Origin: Vulcanimicrobiota bacterium | Lineage (GTDB): Bacteria; Vulcanimicrobiota; Vulcanimicrobiia; Vulcanimicrobiales; Vulcanimicrobiaceae | DNA: 12,873 nucleotides | Assembly (NCBI GenBank): GCA_013289785.1 | Contig: JABCZE010000015.1 | Span: forward strand, 1 to 12,873 | Direction of reading: 5' to 3' | Shown here: positions 7,054 to 12,762 of the stretch, piece by piece | Layout of the letters: each line of letters opens with the position of its first letter | Numbering within the stretch: position 1 is the stretch's first letter | Translations under genes and position numbers: made by a program | The notes under the pieces: model-generated | Seen by the model: the letters and a program-made list of their open reading frames with translations, nothing else | Told to the model about the DNA's origin: nothing | Database searches by the model: none

Positions 7054-7223
7054 CCGCTATCTTCCATTCGATGATCCGCGAGGAAGAGGGTGCAACCATG
7101 GTCGAGTACGCACTGCTGCTAAGCTTCGTTGCGTTGGTTGTGATACTGAGCGCCGCCGAACTCGGGAAGAATCTCGACAAGGTATTCGATGCTGCCCGCA
7201 ACGCGATCCGTGGTAGAGGCTAA
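7050..7223 (+). CDS. Flp/Fap-type pilin component (type IVb prepilin)
   Basis: This 57-residue protein has the short charged leader and processing site of Flp prepilins. Residues 10-20 read REEEGATMVEY: Gly14 precedes the expected cleavage point, with Glu19 at +5 and Tyr20 at +6 of the mature chain. A hydrophobic helix (about 17-36) follows, then the short amphipathic tail AELGKNLDKVFDAARNAI. In known systems a dedicated prepilin peptidase (TadV type) cuts the leader and the pilin assembles into tight-adherence fibres exported by the Tad machinery. No tad assembly genes are in this window, so it is an orphan pilin gene here and the machinery must lie elsewhere if it works as a pilus. ATG 7050 follows AAGGAG by 5 nt. 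It converges with the ABM gene, with only 4 nt between the stop codons. Confidence 0.9.
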   Translation: MTAIFHSMIREEEGATMVEYALLLSFVALVVILSAAELGKNLDKVFDAARNAIRGRG

Positions 7224-7227
7224 CGGG

Positions 7228-8175
7228 CTAGAGCAGCCTCCAGAGCAAAGCGATCTCAAGCGCGTAACAGCAGAGCAATACAATTGGGCTCGTGAGCACG
7301 AGCCAGCGCGGTTGATTTTCCGGGAACAGCCACCTGTGGAACGCACGCACCGCAAGCGGCATCAGCGGCCACGTCGTCAGCGCCACGCTGATCGCATTTC
7401 CCACAAACGTTCCGAGCGCTGGGTTGAGCGTGCGCAGGTGGGGCGTAAGGAACTTGAGTTCGAGCACGACAACCGGAAAGAGCGTGAGCAGAACCAGGCA
7501 CGCCGTTTTCCAAATGCTTGGCGGTTTTCCGGTGGCCGGATCGGTCGGGACCCAGCCGGGGAACGACGTGTCCACCCGTTGCGCCGCAAAACCTTGCGTC
7601 AGATCTTCGCTCTCTTCGATCAAGGCGGCTCGGCGCGGCGAGTTGAGCCAGTTCTCGAGATTCTCTTCGGTATCGAAGCGAATTACGGTCGTCCAACCGG
7701 GCTCCTTTTGGTGTGGCGGCTGCACGAACGAGCCGACGTAGCCCGGAAACGCCTCTTGTGCTTTTTGAATGCGCTCGGCGAAAGCCCGGTACGCTTGCTC
7801 CATACCGGGTTTGATTTGCGTGACGATCAGTTCGGTGGCACTGTGCTGCGGAATGTATCCCGCCGCGGCCTGGCCGGCAAGCTGCATCACGATTCCGCCT
7901 TCGACCAGCGGAACTGCTTGCGCGATAAGGGCTCGGCACTCGTCGCCGTGGCGCCAGCGACGCAGCGAATCCGTGCTGTCGAAGGTTGCGAGCGCGATCG
8001 CTTCTTCTTGGTCGGGCGGTGCCGGAGGTCGGTATTCGAAGCTCAGCGCGCCGGGCGCCGCAAGAACCGCCGTCTGCCAGCGCACGTGCCAGTGCGCGAA
8101 CTCGGATTCTTTGTCCGGTCGAACGCGCGCACAAAGCACGAGATTGGCATTTCCGGAGTCGTGCGTGGAGAGCAC
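7228..8175 (-). CDS. Membrane protein with two tandem ABM-type ferredoxin-like domains (COG3224-like)
   Basis: This 315-residue protein starts at GTG 8175; an in-frame TAG just upstream (8182-8184) rules out extension. Residues ~9-98 and ~111-207 each look like an antibiotic-biosynthesis-monooxygenase (dimeric alpha-beta barrel) domain. The second is clearest: ELIVTQIKPGMEQAYRAF, AFPGYVGSF, TTVIRFDTEENLENWLNS. Residues ~220-315 carry a FPGW linker and about three membrane helices (222-243, 256-276, 291-312), as in COG3224 proteins. ABM domains occur in small cofactor-free oxygenases and in many uncharacterised proteins; no reaction can be assigned here. It is 63 nt downstream of the lipocalin-like gene on the same strand. 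The ribosome site is weak (GAAGG abuts the GTG), so the start is moderately sure. A tandem decamer repeat lies in that gap. Confidence 0.75.
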   Translation of the reverse strand: MLSTHDSGNANLVLCARVRPDKESEFAHWHVRWQTAVLAAPGALSFEYRPPAPPDQEEAIALATFDSTDSLRRWRHGDECRALIAQAVPLVEGGIVMQLAGQAAAGYIPQHSATELIVTQIKPGMEQAYRAFAERIQKAQEAFPGYVGSFVQPPHQKEPGWTTVIRFDTEENLENWLNSPRRAALIEESEDLTQGFAAQRVDTSFPGWVPTDPATGKPPSIWKTACLVLLTLFPVVVLELKFLTPHLRTLNPALGTFVGNAISVALTTWPLMPLAVRAFHRWLFPENQPRWLVLTSPIVLLCCYALEIALLWRLL

Positions 8176-8199
8176 CTTCGACTAGTTTGCTAGAGCGCT

Positions 8200-8219
8200 T
8201 TCGAAGTACTTCTAAGTAC
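8200..8219. repeat. Tandem 10-bp direct repeat, also palindromic, upstream of the ABM gene
   Basis: TTCGAAGTAC (8200-8209) is followed at once by TTCTAAGTAC (8210-8219), one mismatch between copies. The junction creates the perfect palindrome GAAGTACTTC (8203-8212) and the dyad GTACTT-CT-AAGTAC (8206-8219). It sits in the 63-nt gap between the lipocalin-like and ABM genes, 24 nt before the GTG start. The 10-bp spacing places the copies on one face of the helix, as expected for a protein-binding site, but no regulator can be named. Confidence 0.4.
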
Positions 8220-8238
8220 AGCGGCGCACGTCGGACTC

Positions 8239-8760
8239 CTAAGCGCGTTTCCAGACGAGAATATTCGAGCTGCCCCAAATTTCAGGGGGCACCGTGCGAA
8301 TGGTGAGCAGGTCGCCCTCGATTTTGAACTGGCGTTCGAGCGTCATGCCCATGAGATTGGTGAACACGCTCACGTCGACGTGATGGAAGACGCGATCGCC
8401 GCGGATGTCGTATCGACCCGCATAAGCGAGGAAGTTCGCCAGGGCCTGCGTGCGCTGCTCTTCGGTTGACGAGCTTCCTGAAGGCGATTTTAACTCGGGA
8501 CGGTGCGTTCCGGCGAGCACCGCAGCCATGTGCCCGTCGGCGGTATAGAGCAGATAGCCGACGGGGTCTTCCCCAAAGCGCGGTTTCGCCGGCGCGCCTT
8601 TTTCGTCCACGTCGAAGCTCACGAGACTCCAAGCACCCACGACTCCCTCACGCGGCGCGGCACCGGTCGTGACGCTGCCGGCCGCTGCTAATACTCCAAA
8701 CGAAGCAGCGAATTCGAGTATGCTCTTTCGTGAGACGGATGGCGTTTTTATAGCGTTCAT
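8239..8760 (-). CDS. Secreted lipocalin-like domain protein (Lipocalin_5-like)
   Basis: From ATG 8760 this is a 173-residue protein. AGGAGA (8765-8770) is 4 nt before the start, which rejects a 22-residue upstream extension that would overlap the transporter gene. Residues 1-35 look like a signal peptide. SRKSILEF before a hydrophobic stretch resembles a Tat signal with Lys replacing the second Arg, so the route could be Tat or Sec. Residues ~40-173 match the lipocalin-like family: VGAWSLVSFD, DPVGYLLYTADGHMAA, AYAGRYDIRGDRVFHHVDV and LERQFKIEGDLLTI, ending NILVWKRA. These proteins are small beta-barrels predicted to bind a hydrophobic ligand; the ligand is unknown. The start is 13 nt after the NRAMP stop, so the two genes are probably one transcript. 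Confidence 0.85.
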   Translation of the reverse strand: MNAIKTPSVSRKSILEFAASFGVLAAAGSVTTGAAPREGVVGAWSLVSFDVDEKGAPAKPRFGEDPVGYLLYTADGHMAAVLAGTHRPELKSPSGSSSTEEQRTQALANFLAYAGRYDIRGDRVFHHVDVSVFTNLMGMTLERQFKIEGDLLTIRTVPPEIWGSSNILVWKRA

Positions 8761-8764
8761 TTGT

Positions 8765-8770
8765 TCTCCT
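8765..8770 (-). promoter_or_regulatory. Shine-Dalgarno AGGAGA deciding the lipocalin-like start
   Basis: On the minus strand AGGAGA is followed by ACAA and ATG 8760. It lies between the stop of the NRAMP gene and this start and is the main reason for choosing the shorter protein. Confidence 0.7.
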
Positions 8771-8773
8771 AAC

Positions 8774-10033
8774 TCAAGCCTTGCCCCAAAAGACGAACAT
8801 CGCGATGGCTGCGACGCCCATCGCAACCACCGTTCCCCAGCCCCAGGCGCGCGCGAGCGCGCTGCTGACCCACCGGCCCATCACGCGCCTGTCGCTCGCC
8901 AGAAAGACGATAGCTGCCAGCAGCGGAACGGCGACGACTCCGTTGATGACCGCCGACCAGAAGAGCGCCGAGATCGGATCGATTTGCAAGAAACCGATCG
9001 CCATCGCTACCAGCATCCCCAGGATCAAAATTGCGTAGAACTGCGGCGCTTTTGATGGCTTCTCGTTGAGACCCTCGCGAAAGCCGAATGCATCAGACAG
9101 AATGTAGGCCGACGATCCGGTGAAGGCCGGAATGGCGAGGAGCCCGGTGCCGATCATGCCGGCCGTGAACAGCCAGGATGCGAAGCGCCCCGCGAGCGGT
9201 TCCAAGGCGCGAGCCGCATCCTGCGCTGTCGTGATTTGATGGAAGCCGTGAGCGCCCAGCGTTGCCGCGGTCGTCACGATGATGAAAAACGCCACGAGGT
9301 TCGAGAAGATCATCCCGAAGTTGACGTCGATATGCATGTCGTCGATCTCTTCCCTCGTCGCGCCTCGCCGCTGCTCCTCGGTCAGGCGTCCTTCCTGTTC
9401 CTCTTCTTCGACCTCCAGCGCAGCCTGCCAAAAGAAAAGATAGGGCGTGATCGTCGTGCCCAGCACGGCAACCAGCGTCGAGAGCCAAATCGCGTGAAGG
9501 TGAATCTCTGGAAGAACGAGGTGTCGAAACACCGTTCCCCACGGCGGACGAACCACGAACGCGGTAACGATGTAGGCAAAGAGCGCGAGCGTCAGCCATT
9601 TTACGACTGAAGCAAAGCGATGAAATGAAAGATAAACTTGCATCACGATGAGGATGCTGCCGAAGAGCGCGATCCAAAGCAAGTTCGGCTTTCCGAACAA
9701 GAGTTGCGCCGCGGCGCTCATCCCCTCGAGGTCGGCTCCGGCATTGATCGTATTTGCGACGATGACGGCAATGGCCAGCGGCGCGACGATCCATCGAGGA
9801 AAACGGCGCCGCATGGCTTTCGCGAGGCCAACGCCCGAAACCATCGCGATGCGCGCGCACATGCCTTGGATGACCGACATCATCGGCGTCGTCAGAAGGA
9901 TCACCCAGAGCATCGAGTACCCGGTGCTCGCGCCCGCGATCCCGTAGGTAGAAATTCCGGACGGGTCGTCGTCGGACGCTCCGGTTATCAGCCCTGGTCC
10001 CAGAATCGAAAGGAGCTTTTTCGGCGAGCTCAC
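8774..10033 (-). CDS. NRAMP-family metal ion transporter homologue with altered metal-site motifs
   Basis: This 419-residue protein has about 11 hydrophobic helices in the order of NRAMP carriers (LLSILGPGLITGASDDDPSG, IVANTINAGADLEGM, AGMIGTGLLAIPAFTGSSAY). Canonical NRAMP/MntH proteins bind Mn2+ or Fe2+ with DPGN in helix 1 and a Met in MPH of helix 6. Here helix 1 reads D21-D22-D23-P24-S25-G26 and the helix 6 region reads TTITPY (193-198). The Asn and the Met are therefore absent, so the substrate may differ; some NRAMP-related carriers lacking this Met are reported to move Mg2+. A very acidic loop (EVEEEEQEGRLTEE, ~207-220) follows helix 6. Start is GTG 10033, with an in-frame TAG upstream; the ribosome site is poor and lies in CGCCGGCG (10034-10041). 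The lipocalin-like gene follows after 13 nt. Confidence 0.85.
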   Translation of the reverse strand: MSSPKKLLSILGPGLITGASDDDPSGISTYGIAGASTGYSMLWVILLTTPMMSVIQGMCARIAMVSGVGLAKAMRRRFPRWIVAPLAIAVIVANTINAGADLEGMSAAAQLLFGKPNLLWIALFGSILIVMQVYLSFHRFASVVKWLTLALFAYIVTAFVVRPPWGTVFRHLVLPEIHLHAIWLSTLVAVLGTTITPYLFFWQAALEVEEEEQEGRLTEEQRRGATREEIDDMHIDVNFGMIFSNLVAFFIIVTTAATLGAHGFHQITTAQDAARALEPLAGRFASWLFTAGMIGTGLLAIPAFTGSSAYILSDAFGFREGLNEKPSKAPQFYAILILGMLVAMAIGFLQIDPISALFWSAVINGVVAVPLLAAIVFLASDRRVMGRWVSSALARAWGWGTVVAMGVAAIAMFVFWGKA

Positions 10034-10118
10034 CGCCGGCGTCTATTTTCCGCCGAAGACCGAATCGCCTTGACCGTCGTCGCCGCTCTCCAAGCGTGAC
10101 GGCACTCGCCGCTCTAGG
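10034..10118 (-). other. Upstream region of the NRAMP gene with a 10-bp direct repeat
   Basis: TCGCCGCTCT occurs exactly twice on the plus strand, at 10080-10089 and 10106-10115, 26 bp apart start to start. No convincing -35/-10 pair is visible in this stretch. The repeats could be operator half-sites for the downstream transporter, but GC-rich decamers recur by chance in such genomes. Confidence 0.25.
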
Positions 10119-10295
10119 TTATGACACCGACGCCAAGCCGAACATTGCGCGAGCCGCTTTCTGTTCGGGACTCTCAGTGGAATCGAGCGCGACGCTAGCT
10201 CCGCGCCCTAGGACCTGGGCTTCGAGCATCGCAGCGCGGGCAGGGTCGACCAGGCGACAGCGCATTATCTCCGCTATCGCGTCTTTGAGCTTCAA
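10119..10295 (-). CDS. Small hypothetical protein, 58 residues
   Basis: Reading the minus strand, TTG 10295-10293 begins a 58-codon frame ending at TAA 10121-10119. AAAGG (10302-10306) is 6 nt before the TTG. A second choice is ATG 10265, with GGAG 3 nt upstream. The product starts LKDAIAEIMRCRLVDPARAA, contains EAQVLGRGASVALDSTESPE and ends ARAMFGLASVS. It looks like a soluble, mostly helical protein without signal peptide or membrane segment. I recognise no family. Support comes from the balanced composition and the ribosome site; the competing frames here are Arg/Pro/Ser-rich and look like shadows. It lies 69 nt downstream of the acyltransferase stop and 85 nt upstream of the NRAMP start, on the same strand as both. 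The gap 10296-10364 shows no hairpin or promoter that I can defend, only a G6 run. Confidence 0.4.
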   Translation of the reverse strand: MKLKDAIAEIMRCRLVDPARAAMLEAQVLGRGASVALDSTESPEQKAARAMFGLASVS

Positions 10296-10364
10296 TGGGG
10301 ACCTTTCGGGATTCTAAGTTTTGGGGGGAATAGCTGCTGTTGCGTGCGCTGATGCGAAAAGCCT

Positions 10365-11540
10365 CTAATTGAAAGGACGATCGCGCCACTCGTCGCGCCC
10401 GGCCGACGCCAGCGTCTCGTTTAGCATGTTACGTTGGAACTCGACCATATCGGGGATGTGGAGGAACCGTGGATCGGCGCGGTTTGCCGTCAGGCGGTAG
10501 CGGCCGGCATTTTCGACCAGCGTTCCACGTTTTCGCATCGTGGTCAGTGCGCCGGCGACCACCGCCTCCGGCGCGCGCTGCAATTCGGGATCGACGAAGA
10601 CGTTTCCGGGAAGCGCATCGAGTCGCTCGTGCACCGCGCGCACCGCGTCCCGAGGCGCAAACGTCTCCGGACCCTCGAGTAGAAACGCGGCGACAAGCGC
10701 CGACGTCGTGATCGGCCGCGCTGCGGCGAGCGAGGTCCCAATATCGGCGCCACCAGCGTATCGAAGCACCCGGTATAACATCGGGAGCCGGCCGCCACGA
10801 AAAGGATCGTACGCAATCGCGCAGAGCCAGAGGTCGGCGAATGGCGCGAGCGCCTCGACGATTCCCCCGCGCATCGGATGCATGCGGCCGTCGTGGCTGA
10901 AGTCGCCTTCAGGCGTGACGTAGAAGGTCGCGCCGGGCCGCACGCGTTCCACGATCGCAGCGATGTCGCGTTTGGTCACGGCGCGAAGATTCTCGAGCAC
11001 CTCGCGCCGGTAAGGCTGCTTCAGCTTCGCCACTTTCACCCAGATGTGCGCCCGCTCGAAGTTGACCGGCTTCCACAGGTCGCTTAGCACGTGGCCTTTC
11101 AGGCCTGACGGCTCGAGGGTTTCGGCCGGCAATATCGCTTCCAACGGCAAATCGCCGTGCGCGGATCGCAACTCTTCGGCCAAGCTGATGAGCGGCCGCG
11201 AAAAGAGATGGTTCTCGATCGGCAGGATGCTGTAGGCAGCCCAAAGCGCGCTCAAATTCAAGCCGCGCGTAAACCACGCGGTCCAGGGCATCTGCCACGC
11301 GATGAAACCGGTCTCGAAGCTCCGGCGGGAGTTGCACATGACCAGCGGTTTCCACGGATCCCGAAGAAACGTGCGCGCCGTGACCATTTCGCCTTCGTCC
11401 ATGTGCTGATGATTTGTGATCAGTACCGTCGCCCCGCGATCTGCAGGCAAATAGCCCCACTGCCGGACGCGAATCCTGAAGGAAAGGTAGAGCTGACGCA
11501 CGACGTAGGTGATCGCTCTAAGCGTCCAGTTGGGCTTCAT
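10365..11540 (-). CDS. PlsC-like 1-acylglycerol-3-phosphate acyltransferase superfamily protein
   Basis: From ATG 11540 this is a 391-residue protein. ATVLITNHQHMDEGEM (37-52) fits the catalytic motif I region of LPLAT acyltransferases, with N43-H44 and a nearby acidic residue (D48/E49) in place of the strict NHxxxxD spacing. ATFYVTPEGDFSHDGRMHP (204-222) matches the motif III region (PEG.xS). The ~165 residues between them exceed the usual ~70, so there is an insertion around 110-195. The C-terminal ~100 residues (310-391) are an extra region, helical in appearance. Family members transfer acyl groups to glycerolipids or other lipids at the membrane. The frame could extend to GTG 11672, but that part is Arg/Pro-rich and overlaps hpnI, so ATG 11540 is preferred although its ribosome site (AAGG, 10 nt away) is weak. 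It is divergent from hpnI across 35 nt. Confidence 0.7.
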   Translation of the reverse strand: MKPNWTLRAITYVVRQLYLSFRIRVRQWGYLPADRGATVLITNHQHMDEGEMVTARTFLRDPWKPLVMCNSRRSFETGFIAWQMPWTAWFTRGLNLSALWAAYSILPIENHLFSRPLISLAEELRSAHGDLPLEAILPAETLEPSGLKGHVLSDLWKPVNFERAHIWVKVAKLKQPYRREVLENLRAVTKRDIAAIVERVRPGATFYVTPEGDFSHDGRMHPMRGGIVEALAPFADLWLCAIAYDPFRGGRLPMLYRVLRYAGGADIGTSLAAARPITTSALVAAFLLEGPETFAPRDAVRAVHERLDALPGNVFVDPELQRAPEAVVAGALTTMRKRGTLVENAGRYRLTANRADPRFLHIPDMVEFQRNMLNETLASAGRDEWRDRPFN

Positions 11541-11575
11541 CGGGACGCTGCCTTCGGGAAAAAAGGCTGCATCCC

Positions 11576-12739
11576 ATGGCCAGCGAACCGCGTCGCGTGA
11601 AGTTTTCGCGGGTCCTGGCCGCGGCCCTCGACGTCGCCACGGTCGCGGCGCTCGGTTATGCGGCCGTCGCACTTCTATCCGTGGGACGCTTCGGACGACG
11701 CGAACCTGAATTAATTCCCGTCGACGACCTCCCGCCGGTCAGTTTGCTTGTGCCCCTACATGGTGAGGAAGCCGGTCTCGAGGAGAACTTGCGCGCGTTC
11801 GCCTTGCAGGACTATCCCGTTTGTCAGCTCGTCCTTGGCGTTACGCGCGCCGACGATCGCGCGCTGGCAATTGCGCGGCGCGTGGCGGCGGCGCTTCCCA
11901 ATCGGCACATCGAGATCAACGTTGGTAAAGCCCCCGGAGCGCTCAACCCTAAGATCGCAAACGTACTCTCGATGATGCGGCTCGCACGGCATAAGGTGCT
12001 GATCCTAGCTGACAGTGACACACGCGTTAGTCCGACGTACGCTCGCACGGTCACCGCGCCTTTGCGCGAACCTGGCGTCGGCGTCGTGACCTGTCTCTTC
12101 GGCGGCGTGCCTGACGGCACGCTTCCGGCAAAACTCGCGGCGATGTTCATTAACGAGCAGTTTATCCCGTCGGTGCTCGTCAATTGTCTTTTCGGGCCGC
12201 CGCGACACTGCCTCGGCCCAACGAATGCGCTGCGCTCAACGGTCCTCTCCGTAATCGGTGGTTTTGAGGCGCTTGCATCCCATCTCGCCGATGATTTCAT
12301 GCTGGGCAACTACATCTCCGCGCGAGGTCTGCGCGTGGTGGTTTCGGGTTACGTCGTACGAACTATTGTGTCGGACTCGAGTTTCACCATGCTTTGGAAT
12401 CACGAGTTGCGCTGGCACCGGACGATCCGAGGCGTGCAGCCCGCCGGCTACGCCGGTATGTTCCTCACGTATCCGCTGCCGCTTGCGCTGTTGGCGTTCC
12501 TGGTTGCGCCGCAACCCAGACGCGCAGTGGCGCTCTTTGTTGCTGCGCTTGCGCGTATCGCCTTGCAGCGCGTTTCCTGTCGGGCACTCGGCGTCGCGAC
12601 CCCTCCGGCATGGCTCGTGCTGCCACGCGATCTCCTCGGGATGGCCGTGTGGGCTTGTGGGCTAACCGGACGCACGGTCCGCTGGCGCGATAACCAGCTG
12701 CGCATCGAGGCGGGCGACGTTCTCGCGGAACAACGCTAA
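11576..12739 (+). CDS. hpnI: Hopanoid biosynthesis-associated glycosyltransferase HpnI (GT21-like)
   Basis: This 387-residue membrane glycosyltransferase is related to ceramide glucosyltransferase. An N-terminal membrane helix (~12-35) precedes a GT-A domain with SLLVPLHGEEAGLEENLRAF (56-75), a first acidic motif RADD (91-94), LILADSDTRVSP (142-153, D146/D148), GPTNALRSTVLSVIGGFEAL (214-233) and ADDFMLG (238-244). HELRWHRTIR (276-285) corresponds to the (Q/R)xxRW motif, with His276 in the first position. C-terminal helices follow at ~295-311, 317-332 and 350-364. In characterised bacteria HpnI adds N-acetylglucosamine to bacteriohopanetetrol, after which HpnK deacetylates and HpnJ rearranges the sugar. 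ATG 11576 follows AAAAGG (11561-11566) by 9 nt. Length is typical. Neither hpnK nor hpnJ is visible in the window. Confidence 0.9.
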   Translation: MASEPRRVKFSRVLAAALDVATVAALGYAAVALLSVGRFGRREPELIPVDDLPPVSLLVPLHGEEAGLEENLRAFALQDYPVCQLVLGVTRADDRALAIARRVAAALPNRHIEINVGKAPGALNPKIANVLSMMRLARHKVLILADSDTRVSPTYARTVTAPLREPGVGVVTCLFGGVPDGTLPAKLAAMFINEQFIPSVLVNCLFGPPRHCLGPTNALRSTVLSVIGGFEALASHLADDFMLGNYISARGLRVVVSGYVVRTIVSDSSFTMLWNHELRWHRTIRGVQPAGYAGMFLTYPLPLALLAFLVAPQPRRAVALFVAALARIALQRVSCRALGVATPPAWLVLPRDLLGMAVWACGLTGRTVRWRDNQLRIEAGDVLAEQR

Positions 12740-12762
12740 AGAATGACCACAGGGAACGGCGA

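Noticed and set aside
7208..7260. Intrinsic terminator between the convergent Flp and ABM genes
   Set aside because: Only 4 nt separate the stop codons, and I find no GC stem followed by a T-run on either strand.
7189..8193. Plus-strand 334-codon frame and minus-strand 340-codon frame (7256-8278) over the ABM gene
   Set aside because: Both are Arg/Ala-rich without motifs, while the 7228-8175 minus frame shows two ABM domains and membrane helices. The plus frame would also overlap the Flp gene.
9093..9860. Second minus-strand frame inside the NRAMP gene
   Set aside because: Arg/His-rich shifted frame; the NRAMP frame has helices and family motifs throughout.
11541..11672. N-terminal extension of the acyltransferase to GTG 11672
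   Set aside because: The added 44 residues are Arg/Pro-rich, overlap the first codons of hpnI on the other strand, and precede a natural-looking start at ATG 11540.
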